DNA of 64,000 nt from assembly GCA_014651175.1 (NCBI GenBank), contig BMWJ01000003.1, positions 496,001 through 560,000 on the forward strand. Reading direction: 5' to 3'. This DNA comes from Streptomyces clavifer (GTDB taxonomy: Bacteria > Actinomycetota > Actinomycetes > Streptomycetales > Streptomycetaceae). Shown here piece by piece: positions 26,083 through 34,238 of this stretch. The notes beneath the pieces were generated by a model that was given only the letters and a program-made list of their open reading frames with translations, ran no database searches and was not told the DNA's origin. A program made the position numbers and the translations under genes. The stretch's first letter is position 1. Every line of letters starts with the position of its first letter.

Positions 26083-27912
26083 ATGTGCGGGATCGTCGGT
26101 TACATCGGAAAGCGTGACGTGGCTCCACTGCTGCTGGAAGGCCTGCAGCGGCTGGAGTACCGGGGGTACGACTCGGCGGGCATCGTCATCACGGGCAAGG
26201 CCGCGGCAGGCAAGCCGGGCGCCCTGAAGATGGTCAAGGCCAAGGGCCGGGTCCGTGAGCTCGAGGCCCGCGTACCGAAGCGGTTCGCCGGCACCACCGG
26301 GATCGCCCACACCCGCTGGGCCACCCACGGCGCCCCGAGCGACGAGAACGCGCACCCGCACCTGGACGCCGAGAACAAGGTCGCCGTCGTCCACAACGGC
26401 ATCATCGACAACGCCTCCGAGCTCCGCGCGAAGCTCGTCGCCGACGGGATCGTCTTCCTCTCCGAGACCGACACCGAGGTGCTGGTCCACCTCATCTCCC
26501 GGTCGCAGGCCGTCACCCTGGAGGAGAAGGTCCGCGAGGCGCTGAAGTCCGTCGAGGGCACCTACGGCATCGCCGTCCTGCACGCCGACTTCAACGACCG
26601 CATCGTCGTCGCCCGCAACGGCTCCCCGGTCGTGCTCGGCATCGGCGAGAAGGAGATGTTCGTCGCCTCGGACGTCGCCGCCCTGGTCACGCACACCCGC
26701 CAGATCGTCACCCTGGACGACGGCGAGATGGCCACTCTCAAGGCCGACGACTTCCGTACGTACACCACCGAGGGCTCGACCACGACGGCCACGCCCACCA
26801 CCGTGGAGTGGGAGGCCGAGTCGTACGACATGGGCGGCCACGACACGTACATGCACAAGGAGATCTCCGAGCAGGCCGACGCCGTGGACCGCGTGCTGCG
26901 CGGCCGCATCGACGACCGCTTCTCCACCGTGCACCTGGGCGGTCTGAATCTGGACGCCCGCGAGGCCCGCGGGGTCCGCCGGATCAAGATCCTGGGCTGC
27001 GGCACCTCGTACCACGCGGGCATGATCGGCGCCGGCCTCATCGAGGAGCTCGCCCGCATCCCCGCGGACGCCGAGCCCGCGTCCGAGTTCCGCTACCGCA
27101 ACCCGGTCGTGGACCCCGACACCCTGTACGTCGCCGTCTCCCAGTCCGGTGAGACCTACGACGTGCTGGCAGCGGTCCAGGAGCTCAAGCGCAAGGGCGC
27201 CCGCGTCCTCGGCGTCGTGAACGTCGTCGGCTCGGCGATCGCCCGGGAGGCCGACGGCGGCATGTACGTCCACGCGGGCCCCGAGGTCTGCGTCGTCTCC
27301 ACCAAGTGCTTCACCAACACCGTGGTCGCCTTCGCGCTGCTCGCCCTGCACCTGGGCCGCATCCGCGACCTGTCGGTCTCCGACGGCAAGCGGATCATCG
27401 AAGGGCTGCGCAAGCTGCCCGAGCAGATCGGCCAGATCCTCGAGTCGGAGGACGAGATCAAGAAGCTGGCGGAGGAGTACGCGGGCGCGCAGTCGATGAT
27501 GTTCATCGGCCGCGTACGGGGCTACCCCGTCGCCCTGGAGGCCTCCCTGAAGCTCAAGGAGATCTCGTACATCCACGCCGAGGCCTACCCCGCCTCCGAG
27601 CTGAAGCACGGCCCGCTCGCGCTCATCGAGCCGGCGCTCCCCACGGTCGCGATCGTCCCGGACGACGACCTGCTGGAGAAGAACCGTGCCGCGCTGGAGG
27701 AGATCAAGGCGCGCAGCGGCCGCATCCTCGCCGTGGCCCACCGCGAGCAGGAGAAGGCCGACCACACGATCCTCGTGCCGAAGAACGAGAACGAGCTGGA
27801 CCCGATCCTGATGGGCATCCCGCTGCAGCTGTTCGCCTACCACACGGCGCTGGCCATGGGCCGTGACATCGACAAGCCGCGCAACCTGGCGAAGTCGGTC
27901 ACCGTCGAGTAG
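26083..27912 (+). CDS. glmS: Glutamine-fructose-6-phosphate aminotransferase (isomerizing)
   Basis: This 609-residue enzyme makes glucosamine-6-phosphate for cell-wall precursors. The N-terminal glutaminase domain begins MCGIVGYIGKRD with Cys2 as the nucleophile, followed by GIAHTRWATHGAPS and VVHNGIIDN. Two SIS sugar-isomerase domains follow (about residues 280-600), with ILGCGTSYHAGMIGA and VSQSGETYDV, and the C-terminal end DKPRNLAKSVTVE is the conserved one. Length matches the family. ATG 26083 follows GAGGGGCAG. Streptomyces often carry a second copy elsewhere. A hairpin terminator follows. Confidence 0.96.
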   Translation: MCGIVGYIGKRDVAPLLLEGLQRLEYRGYDSAGIVITGKAAAGKPGALKMVKAKGRVRELEARVPKRFAGTTGIAHTRWATHGAPSDENAHPHLDAENKVAVVHNGIIDNASELRAKLVADGIVFLSETDTEVLVHLISRSQAVTLEEKVREALKSVEGTYGIAVLHADFNDRIVVARNGSPVVLGIGEKEMFVASDVAALVTHTRQIVTLDDGEMATLKADDFRTYTTEGSTTTATPTTVEWEAESYDMGGHDTYMHKEISEQADAVDRVLRGRIDDRFSTVHLGGLNLDAREARGVRRIKILGCGTSYHAGMIGAGLIEELARIPADAEPASEFRYRNPVVDPDTLYVAVSQSGETYDVLAAVQELKRKGARVLGVVNVVGSAIAREADGGMYVHAGPEVCVVSTKCFTNTVVAFALLALHLGRIRDLSVSDGKRIIEGLRKLPEQIGQILESEDEIKKLAEEYAGAQSMMFIGRVRGYPVALEASLKLKEISYIHAEAYPASELKHGPLALIEPALPTVAIVPDDDLLEKNRAALEEIKARSGRILAVAHREQEKADHTILVPKNENELDPILMGIPLQLFAYHTALAMGRDIDKPRNLAKSVTVE

Positions 27913-27931
27913 ACCCGCGGTCCGTCCCCGG

Positions 27932-27974
27932 GAGCGGCCCTCGCATCACGCACGCGCGGATGCGGGGGCCGCTC
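27932..27974 (+). terminator. Hairpin terminator after glmS
   Basis: Arms GAGCGGCCCTCGCAT (27932-27946) and ATGCGGGGGCCGCTC (27960-27974) pair over 15 bases with one T-G wobble, about 20 bases after the glmS stop. Confidence 0.8.
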
Positions 27975-28144
27975 TCGTCGTGCCGGACCGCGTGCAGCGC
28001 CGCGGCCCCCTCGGATCCGGCGCCTGCACGGCTGCTGACGGCGCCTCAGGGGCCTCGCGGTGCCTCGGGGGGAACGGGGGAGCCGGCCCGGGGTGCGGCG
28101 TCCACTGAGGGGCATGGACAGGTTCGGGGGCCTGTCCCGACCCC

Positions 28145-28248
28145 GGGGCGCGAAGCCGGGTCGGGGTTCGGGTGGGGCGACCGCGGCCTCGGGGGCGCGG
28201 AGCCGCTTCGGGGGCGGCGTCACCCCGGGGCGCGGAGCCGCTTCGGGG
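28145..28248. repeat. Three copies of a 22-base GC-rich repeat
   Basis: Copies begin at 28145, 28192 and 28227. The last two are identical (GGGGCGCGGAGCCGCTTCGG, then GG); the first has three changes. They lie in the gene-free stretch between glmS and the universal stress gene. Confidence 0.75.
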
Positions 28249-28276
28249 ACGCCGGGACCCGCCCGGGGGCGAGCCC

Positions 28277-28327
28277 GCTCAGGGGCGGATCCTGCTCAGG
28301 GACGAATCCCGCTCAGGGAATGACGAT
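28277..28327. repeat. 17-base tandem repeat running into the usp stop codon
   Basis: Two copies of GCTCAGGG-CG-ATCC (28277-28293 and 28294-28310, 14 of 17 identical) are followed by a third start GCTCAGGGAA at 28311. That third copy supplies the stop codon (28313-28315) of the minus-strand universal stress gene. Confidence 0.65.
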
Positions 28328-28834
28328 CACGGGGCGCTGGGCGCGACGGGCGAGACGGCCCGCCACCGAGCCGAAGATCCGGCCCACGATGCCGTGCGTG
28401 GAGCCGACCACGATCGCGTCGGCCGAGTACTCCCGGCCGACCTCCTCCAGCTCGTGGCAGATGTCCCCGCCGCGCTCGACGAGCACCCACGGCACCTCGG
28501 AGAGGTAGTCCGCGCAGGCCAGCTCCAGGCCGAGGACCTCGGTGCGGTGATCGGGCACGTCCACGAAGACGGGCGGCTCGCAGCCGGCCCAGACCGTGGT
28601 CGGCAGCCGGTTGGCGACGTGGACGATGATCAGCCCGGAGCTCAGCCTGTTCGCCATGCCGATGGCGTACGCGAGGGCGCGCTCACTGGACATGGAGCCG
28701 TCGAAACCGACCACGACTCCATGCCGGAAGGCGGGATCGCACGAAGGGCGCGACTCTGTGACCGGCTGCGGGTCCGACCGCGGGTCGGCTACCTGCTTGC
28801 GGTCTGCGGGTTCAGGGATTTCGTGACCGGCCAT
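28313..28834 (-). CDS. Universal stress protein (single UspA domain)
   Basis: This 173-residue protein has one UspA fold from about residue 37 (GVVVGFDGSMSSERALAYAIGMAN) to the end. The nucleotide-binding signature GSTHGIVGRIFGSVAGRL precedes the closing strand RPVIVIP, so it is an ATP-binding type. The first 35 residues are polar and disordered. The start at 28834 was chosen because nothing upstream resembles the family, although the ribosome binding site is weak. It is divergent from adpA across a long region. Its role in stress or dormancy is inferred from the family only. Confidence 0.85.
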   Translation of the reverse strand: MAGHEIPEPADRKQVADPRSDPQPVTESRPSCDPAFRHGVVVGFDGSMSSERALAYAIGMANRLSSGLIIVHVANRLPTTVWAGCEPPVFVDVPDHRTEVLGLELACADYLSEVPWVLVERGGDICHELEEVGREYSADAIVVGSTHGIVGRIFGSVAGRLARRAQRPVIVIP

Positions 28835-29660
28835 CGATGTCTCGGCGAAGAGAGTCCTCGTGAGGAGCGAGCAGTGTGGAGGTGTGTCTGCGAGCGATGA
28901 AGCTGTGTCCGGGAACCATCTTCCCAACCCCCTACCCCCAAGGGTACGGCGCCACTCCTTCACCGCCCAGCCCTCGCAAAGCGCATGCGGCAATGGAGGG
29001 AGCATGCCGGACACGGCCCCGTATGGCAATGCCGGGTGTGTCGTACATCCAGGTCGCCGGGACCGGGGCGACGCACCGTGGACACTCTCCCTCGACACCC
29101 ACGACCGGACCCGGCCCGCGCGGCCGAAAGCATCGCCGGCTCCCCGGCCCGGATCGTCACACGGCGCCATCGGCCGGCTCCGCTTCGCACCCGACCCGGG
29201 AGAGGGGGCGGTCAGCGGAGGCCAAAGGGCGCATAGAAGCAGTCCACCACCAGGGTGGTGCGCCGGTTGCATGACCGGAATACGCGCACACAACCGCTGC
29301 TTTTCAGCCAACTTCGCACAGCCCCCCGTTTCCTGGCGTTTCGGCCGACCAACCCACGTGCCAGCAGGCAGGAATAGACCGCGCGGTACGCTTTGAACCA
29401 ACACGGACGGGCCATGATCGTCAGGCGCACTTCCCTGAGCGGCTCGCGAGTGGAACGCTTCGTGATCGAATGCTTCGCGCCAAGTTGCCTTGTCGACATA
29501 GTGCCGGTGGGGGAACGTGTCACGTCGGCACCACGGAACGCAGTAGATTCGATCATGAGTATCGAGGACTGGGGACGCGTGCGAGACCGAGGGGAAACGT
29601 GCAGGAGCGACAGGCCCGTAGGGACCAGGGAGACGCGAACACCGAGGGGGGCTTAGCGTC
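28835..29660. promoter_or_regulatory. Long upstream region of adpA
   Basis: About 826 bases lie between the universal stress gene and adpA, unusually long for this compact window and with clearly lower GC toward adpA. In S. coelicolor and S. griseus the adpA upstream region binds gamma-butyrolactone receptors and AdpA itself (family knowledge). I cannot assign sites with certainty. A TAGATT box at 29544-29549 is the best -10 candidate. No gene longer than the small upstream frame at 29555 is convincing. Confidence 0.55.
29555..29656 (+). CDS. Possible 33-aa leader peptide before adpA
   Basis: ATG 29555 opens a 33-codon frame beginning MSIEDWGRVRDRG that ends with TAG four bases before the adpA ATG. 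A TAGATT box ends five bases before its ATG, so a transcript from there would be leaderless and begin at this codon. It is in a different phase from adpA, and the short gap would allow translational coupling. No homology is recognised, and it may be chance. Confidence 0.25.
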   Translation: MSIEDWGRVRDRGETCRSDRPVGTRETRTPRGA

Positions 29661-30893
29661 ATGAGCCAGGACTCCGCCACCGCAACGGAGGCCGCACGGA
29701 AACTGACCGGGCGGCGACGCCGGGAAGTCGTAGCCGTACTGCTGTTCAGTGGCGGCCCTATCTTCGAGAGCTCCATCCCGCTCTCCGTATTCGGAATCGA
29801 CCGGCAGGACGCGGGAGTTCCGCGCTACCGCCTGCTGGTCTGCGGCGGCGAGGATGGGCCGCTGCGCACTACCGGGGGGCTCGAACTCAGCACGCCGTAC
29901 GGCCTGGAGGCCATCAGCAGGGCGGGCACCGTGGTGGTACCCGCCTGGCGGTCCATCACATCACCGCCGCCCGCCGAGGCGCTGGAGGCGCTGCGCCGCG
30001 CCCACGAGGAGGGCGCACGCATCGTCGGCCTGTGCACGGGGGCCTTCGTGCTCGCGGCGGCCGGCCTGCTGGACGGCCGCCCGGCCACCACGCACTGGAT
30101 GTACGCACCGACGCTGGCCAAGCGCTACCCGTCGGTGCACGTCGACCCGCGTGAGCTCTTCGTCGACGACGGCGATGTGCTCACCTCGGCCGGGACCGCG
30201 GCCGGAATCGACCTCTGCCTCCACATAGTCCGTACCGACCACGGCACGGAGGCGGCAGGCGCGCTGGCTCGCCGGCTCGTCGTGCCACCGCGTCGCAGTG
30301 GCGGTCAGGAACGCTACCTGGACAGGTCTTTACCTGAAGAGATCGGCTCCGACCCGCTCGCCGAGGTCGTGGCCTGGGCGCTGGAGCATCTCCACGAGCA
30401 GTTCGACGTGGAGACGCTGGCCGCGCGTGCCTACATGAGCAGACGGACCTTCGACCGCAGGTTCCGTTCGCTCACGGGCAGCGCACCGCTCCAGTGGCTC
30501 ATCACCCAGCGCGTGCTGCAGGCGCAGCGTCTGCTCGAGACCTCCGACTACTCGGTCGACGAGGTGGCGGGCCGCTGCGGCTTCCGTTCGCCGGTCGCGC
30601 TGCGCGGGCACTTCCGCCGCCAGCTGGGCTCCTCCCCCGCCGCGTACCGGGCCGCCTACCGGGCCCGTCGTCCGCAGGGCGGGGCGCTGGAGAGTGTCAC
30701 CACGGTGATCGAGACGTCCGTGCCCGTCCAGGGCACGGCATCGAGCCGGCGGGCCGCTGCGGCTGCCTCCCCCGGTCCGACCCCGGTCATCGCCGCGGCG
30801 GCCTCCGGTGGTGCCGCGGAGCATCTCAGGCCGGGACCCGAGGCGTACGTTCCCGGGCGCCCGACCCTGCCGGGGCAGCGGAGCGCCCCGTAG
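29661..30893 (+). CDS. adpA: Developmental regulator AdpA (AraC family)
   Basis: This 410-residue regulator is the A-factor/bldH-type master activator of Streptomyces differentiation and secondary metabolism. The N-terminal DJ-1/PfpI-like domain (about residues 22-200) includes VAVLLFSGGPIFESSIPLSVFG and GLCTGAFVLAAAGLLDGR. The C-terminal AraC DNA-binding domain (about 235-335) includes LAARAYMSRRTFDRRFR and SVDEVAGRCGFRSPVALRGHFRR. Codon 224 is TTA (30330-30332), placed between the two domains, so full-length protein depends on the bldA tRNA. ATG 29661 follows GAGGGGGG. The adjacent orn gene is the conserved neighbour. Confidence 0.96.
   Translation: MSQDSATATEAARKLTGRRRREVVAVLLFSGGPIFESSIPLSVFGIDRQDAGVPRYRLLVCGGEDGPLRTTGGLELSTPYGLEAISRAGTVVVPAWRSITSPPPAEALEALRRAHEEGARIVGLCTGAFVLAAAGLLDGRPATTHWMYAPTLAKRYPSVHVDPRELFVDDGDVLTSAGTAAGIDLCLHIVRTDHGTEAAGALARRLVVPPRRSGGQERYLDRSLPEEIGSDPLAEVVAWALEHLHEQFDVETLAARAYMSRRTFDRRFRSLTGSAPLQWLITQRVLQAQRLLETSDYSVDEVAGRCGFRSPVALRGHFRRQLGSSPAAYRAAYRARRPQGGALESVTTVIETSVPVQGTASSRRAAAAASPGPTPVIAAAASGGAAEHLRPGPEAYVPGRPTLPGQRSAP
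30330..30332 (+). promoter_or_regulatory. In-frame TTA (bldA-dependent) codon in adpA
   Basis: The codons read TCT-TTA-CCT for Ser-Leu-Pro at residues 223-225. TTA is the rarest codon in Streptomyces and is read by the developmentally controlled tRNA from bldA. I found no other in-frame TTA in the annotated genes on visual reading. Confidence 0.92.
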
Positions 30894-30903
30894 GGTGGGT
30901 TCC

Positions 30904-31509
30904 ATGAACGACCGCATGGTGTGGATCGACTGCGAGATGACCGGGCTCTCGCTGACGGACGACGCACTCATCGAGGTGGCCGCACTGGTCACCGACTCGG
31001 AACTGAACGTGCTCGGTGAAGGGGTGGACATCGTGATCCGCCCGCCGGACGCGGCCCTGGAGACCATGCCCGAGGTGGTGCGGCAGATGCACACCGCCTC
31101 GGGCCTCCTCGACGAGCTGGCCGGGGGCACGACCCTGGCCGACGCGGAGGAGCGGGTCCTGGCCTACGTGCGCGAACACGTGAAGGAGCCGGGCAAGGCC
31201 CCGCTGTGCGGGAATTCGGTCGGCACCGACCGCGGCTTCCTGTCGCGGGACATGCCGTCGCTGGAGGGCTACCTCCACTACCGGATCGTCGATGTGTCCT
31301 CGGTCAAGGAACTGTCGCGCCGCTGGTACCCGAGGGCGTACTTCAACAGTCCGGACAAGAACGGCAACCACCGGGCACTGGCGGACATCCGTGACTCCAT
31401 CACGGAGCTGCGCTACTACCGGGACGCGGTCTTCGTGCCGCAGCCCGGCCCGGACTCGGCCCGCGCCAAGGAGATCGCGGCGCGGCACGCCAAGCCTGCC
31501 GGACAGTAG
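30904..31509 (+). CDS. orn: Oligoribonuclease
   Basis: This 201-residue DEDDh 3'-5' exonuclease degrades two- to five-base RNA fragments and linear dinucleotides such as pGpG. The first motif VWIDCEMTGL supplies Asp9 and Glu11; the third motif NKNGNHRALADIRDSI supplies the His and Asp. ATG 30904 is seven bases after a TAGGGT -10 box at 30891-30896, so it may be transcribed without a leader. Its position immediately after adpA is conserved in Streptomyces, and S. coelicolor ornA mutants are affected in growth and sporulation (from memory). A hairpin follows. Confidence 0.95.
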   Translation: MNDRMVWIDCEMTGLSLTDDALIEVAALVTDSELNVLGEGVDIVIRPPDAALETMPEVVRQMHTASGLLDELAGGTTLADAEERVLAYVREHVKEPGKAPLCGNSVGTDRGFLSRDMPSLEGYLHYRIVDVSSVKELSRRWYPRAYFNSPDKNGNHRALADIRDSITELRYYRDAVFVPQPGPDSARAKEIAARHAKPAGQ

Positions 31510-31524
31510 GACGACACGCCTGGT

Positions 31525-31546
31525 CACGGGCCCGGAAGGGCCCGTG
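31525..31546 (+). terminator. Hairpin after orn
   Basis: Arms CACGGGCCC (31525-31533) and GGGCCCGTG (31538-31546) close a GGAA tetraloop 16 bases after the orn stop. Confidence 0.75.
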
Positions 31547-31591
31547 GACGGGCCGTAGGGAACTCGGGCGCGAGCACCCTCTCGGACCCTG

Positions 31592-31597
31592 TACACT
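31592..31597 (+). promoter_or_regulatory. -10 box of tRNA-His
   Basis: TACACT, followed by a T-rich stretch, lies 35 bases before the tRNA and downstream of the orn terminator. A matching -35 element is not clear. Confidence 0.45.
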
Positions 31598-31631
31598 TTT
31601 TCTCGGCCGGTCGGAAACGACCGGACGACAT

Positions 31632-31705
31632 GGTGGGTATAGCTCAGCTGGCAGAGCACCTGGTTGTGGTCCAGGATGTCGCGGGTTCAAGTCCCGTTAC
31701 TCACC
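31632..31705 (+). tRNA. tRNA-His (GTG anticodon)
   Basis: A complete cloverleaf is present: acceptor GTGGGTA/TACTCAC (one G-T pair), a D-arm AGCTCAGCTGGCAGAGC, anticodon loop TTGTGGT in the stem CCTGG/CCAGG, and T-arm GCGGGTTCAAGTCCCG. The extra 5' G at 31632 pairs with the discriminator C, the identity mark of tRNA-His. CCA is not encoded. Confidence 0.97.
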
Positions 31706-31715
31706 CTGATTGATC

Positions 31716-31747
31716 AAGGGCCGGTCTGTGAAAACAGACCGGCCCTT
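31716..31747 (+). terminator. tRNA-His terminator
   Basis: Arms AAGGGCCGGTCTGT (31716-31729) and ACAGACCGGCCCTT (31734-31747) form a perfect 14-bp stem with a GAAA tetraloop, ten bases after the tRNA. Confidence 0.9.
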
Positions 31748-32161
31748 CGTCATGCCCCGTATGAGGCCCGCCACAGACGTCCGTCCATGCGGCATGGACC
31801 GCCGTGTCCCGGGAACCCGCCCTACGGGCCCTGCCGCGCTCTCCCCCGACGCGGCGGGGCCCGTCGGTGGTCGCGTCGGGGCGGCTCGCCCCCCTCCCCC
31901 GCGCCGGCCCCGTGCGCGACGTTCCACGCCGGACGTACGCCCGTGACGAGCCGGTCCGGGCCGTGACGGACGACGGCTTCCTGGTCCTGCGCGAACGCGT
32001 GCGGGGCGTCCGCCGCCGCGCCGACGACGGGGGGTGCCGATCCCCGCCCGGCGCCCTCCCGCGCGCACGGGTCCAGGACCCCGCCCGGGCGGTCGGCCGG
32101 AGGCCGCGCGGGCTCCGCGTTCCCGTGGCCACCCTCGTACCCGGGGCCGGTACGCGCCCCC
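31748..32161. other. Gene-free stretch before cebR
   Basis: About 410 bases separate the tRNA-His terminator from the 3' end of cebR. Frames through it are arginine/proline-rich with no recognisable product, and I see no regulatory element. Confidence 0.5.
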
Positions 32162-33205
32162 TCAGGAGGACTCGCGCACCACCAGCTCCGTGGGCAGCAC
32201 GATCCTCGGACGCTCCACCGCGCGGTCCTCGGAGCGGTTCGCGATCTCCTGGAGCAGGACCCGGGTCATCGTGCGGCCCATCTCCTCGATCGGCTGGCGG
32301 ACGCTCGTCAGCGGCGGGTCCATGTGGCGGGCCACCGCGGAGTCGTCGAAGCCGATCAGGGCCACGTCGTCCGGGATGCGGCGGCCGGACTCGCGCAGGA
32401 CCTGCCGCGCACCCGCGGCCATCACGTCGGAAGCGGCGAAGACCGCGTCCACGTCGGGGCGGCGGACCAGGAGCTCCCGCATGGCCCGGGCACCGCCCTC
32501 CTCGCTGAAGTCGGCAGGAGCGATCAGCCGTTCGTCCGGGTCGAGCCCGGCCGAGGCGATGGCCTTGCGGTAGCCGTCGAGCCGGCGCTGGGCGCCGTAC
32601 ACGTCGAGGCGTCCGGTGATCGTGGCAATGGAGCGGCGGCCCCGCGATATGAAGTGGTCGACCGCGGCACGGGCACCTTCGAAGTTGTCGGAGTCGACCG
32701 AGGGGAGCGTCTCCGCCGCGTGCCTGCGGCCGCTGATCACCGAGGGCATGCCCAGCTGTTCGAGCAGGTCGGGCAGCGGGTCGTCGGCGTGGACGGAGAC
32801 CAGCAGCACGCCGTCGACCCGGTGGGCGGTCAGGTACGAGGCCAGCCGGCGGCGCTCACGGTCGTTGCCCGCCAGGGTCAGGAGCAGCTGCATCTCGGTG
32901 TCGGCGAGGGCGGCGCCCACCCCTCGCACGATGTCGGAGAAGTACGGCTCGGCGAAGAACCTGGTCTCGGACTCCGGCACGACGAGGGCGATGGCGTCGG
33001 TCCGGTTCCCGGCGAGCGCCCGGGCCGCCCGGTTGGGGACGTAACCCAGCTCGGCGACGGCCGCCTCGACGGCTTCCCTGGTCTGCGCGCTGACCCGCGG
33101 CGAGCCGTTGATGACGCGTGAGGCCGTGCCCCGCCCCACTCCGGCGCGTGCCGCTACTTCTTCGAGCGTGGGCCGCCCGCCACTCCGTACTCGCGCTGCC
33201 GCCAT
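32162..33205 (-). CDS. cebR: Cellobiose-responsive LacI repressor CebR
   Basis: This 347-residue LacI/GalR regulator has the N-terminal helix-turn-helix and hinge (PTLEEVAARAGVGRGTASRVINGSPRVS, then YVPNRAARALAGNRT) and a periplasmic-binding-like effector domain from residue about 65. It lies beside the cellobiose ABC genes. Three copies of the CebR site TGGGAGCGCTCCCA occur at 33321, 35704 and 39409. In Streptomyces, CebR releases this site when cello-oligosaccharides bind (family knowledge). ATG 33205 follows GGGAGGCAGCC. An operator lies 116 bases upstream of its start, so autoregulation is possible. Confidence 0.93.
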   Translation of the reverse strand: MAAARVRSGGRPTLEEVAARAGVGRGTASRVINGSPRVSAQTREAVEAAVAELGYVPNRAARALAGNRTDAIALVVPESETRFFAEPYFSDIVRGVGAALADTEMQLLLTLAGNDRERRRLASYLTAHRVDGVLLVSVHADDPLPDLLEQLGMPSVISGRRHAAETLPSVDSDNFEGARAAVDHFISRGRRSIATITGRLDVYGAQRRLDGYRKAIASAGLDPDERLIAPADFSEEGGARAMRELLVRRPDVDAVFAASDVMAAGARQVLRESGRRIPDDVALIGFDDSAVARHMDPPLTSVRQPIEEMGRTMTRVLLQEIANRSEDRAVERPRIVLPTELVVRESS

Positions 33206-33616
33206 GGCTGCCTCCCGTTCGCGGTCAATTTCTCACAGCCGGATAGCCAAACCAAGTCCCGCTGTCCGATCTCTTGACACTCGCTCGGACCGACCGGCTC
33301 GAGCGTGGCGCCACTCCCCTTGGGAGCGCTCCCAAGCCTACGGGTTCGCTGCGGTGAACAGGTAAGACCCGCCCCGTCCAGCCCGTCAGCCGTGCCGTGC
33401 GGCCGCCCGCCCACACGCACGGCACCGGACGCGGACGCCCGGCGCCGGGACGGTCTCGGCGCGCGACGTCGGAGGGCGGCGGTGTCGGCTCAGGGTCGAT
33501 GCGCACGCCCGGCTCGACTCCGGGCCGGCGGTCGGGCGGCCCGCAGTCGGCCCTCCCGCGCGGACCGGCACATAACCTCGGCGCCGGTGGGCCGAGCGGC
33601 TATAGGGTCGGCGCTT
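33206..33616. promoter_or_regulatory. Intergenic region between cebR and the acetyltransferase
   Basis: This 411-base divergent region holds the CebR operator at 33319-33336 and a plus-strand TTGACA (33274-33279) inside CTCTTGACAC, a ten-base string also present upstream of cebE. A TAGGGT (33603-33608) nine bases before the acetyltransferase ATG suggests a near-leaderless transcript for that gene. No gene is seen. Confidence 0.5.
33319..33336. promoter_or_regulatory. CebR operator upstream of cebR
   Basis: CTTGGGAGCGCTCCCAAG is a perfect 18-base palindrome around the 14-base CebR site TGGGAGCGCTCCCA. Confidence 0.9.
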
Positions 33617-34150
33617 ATGAGTTGGCTGCCTGACGACTTCGTCCATCCCGTCCACGTACCCGTGCCCGGCACCACGCTTCACCTGCGGCCGATCCGGGAG
33701 GCGGACACCGCGATCGACTATCCCGCCGTGATGGGCTCCCGAGAGCGCCTGTGGGAGATCTTCGGTCCGGCCTGGGCCTGGCCCCCGGCGACGATGACCT
33801 ATGAAGAGGACCGCATCGACCTGCGTCGGCACGAGGAGGAGATAGCCGCGCACCAGTCGTTCAACTACGCGTTGCTGGACGAGGAGGAGACGGCCGTCCT
33901 CGGTTGCGTCTACATCGACCCGCCCGAGCGCACCGGCTCCGACGGAGAGGTCTCGTGGTGGGTGGTGGACGACCTCGTCGGCAGTGAGGCCGAGCGTGCG
34001 CTCGACGCGCTGGTGCCGCGGTGGATCGGCGCCGACTGGCCCCTCCAGCAGCCCCGTTACGTGGGCCGCGACCTCACCTGGCAGGACTGGCTGGCACTGC
34101 CGCCCGCCTCGGATCGAGCGACGCCGGGAGAGGGCGGGCCGAACGGCTGA
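33617..34150 (+). CDS. GNAT-like acetyltransferase
   Basis: This 177-residue protein has the layout of a small GNAT-type N-acetyltransferase: an opening strand LHLRPIREADT, a helix pair, then NYALLDEEETAVLGCVYIDPPE, where GNAT proteins have the beta-hairpin facing acetyl-CoA. The classical Q/RxxGxG/A motif is not obvious, so activity is uncertain. ATG 33617 follows a TAGGGT -10 box at near-leaderless spacing. It lies between cebR and bglC but on the opposite strand, so it is unlikely to be part of cellobiose use. A bidirectional terminator separates it from bglC. Confidence 0.65.
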   Translation: MSWLPDDFVHPVHVPVPGTTLHLRPIREADTAIDYPAVMGSRERLWEIFGPAWAWPPATMTYEEDRIDLRRHEEEIAAHQSFNYALLDEEETAVLGCVYIDPPERTGSDGEVSWWVVDDLVGSEAERALDALVPRWIGADWPLQQPRYVGRDLTWQDWLALPPASDRATPGEGGPNG

Positions 34151-34185
34151 CGTGCCCCTCGCCGGTGCGGGACGGGGCACACAAG

Positions 34186-34218
34186 GAGCGAGACCCGGCG
34201 CACGGCCGGGTCTCGCTC
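34186..34218. terminator. Bidirectional terminator between acetyltransferase and bglC
   Basis: Arms GAGCGAGACCCGGC (34186-34199) and GCCGGGTCTCGCTC (34205-34218) form a perfect 14-bp stem with a five-base loop between two convergent stops. Confidence 0.85.
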
Positions 34219-34238
34219 TCCGTTCTACGGGACGCGGG

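Noticed and set aside
28145-28327. CRISPR-like array from repeated units
   Set aside because: Units are short, GC-rich and unevenly spaced, with no uniform spacers and no cas genes nearby.
29212-29556. 114-codon minus-strand frame upstream of adpA
   Set aside because: No ribosome binding site and no recognisable sequence; it lies in a regulatory region with mixed codon use.
31804-32508. Open frame between tRNA-His and cebR
   Set aside because: It is Arg/Pro-rich, runs antisense into cebR and shows no start signal or family resemblance.
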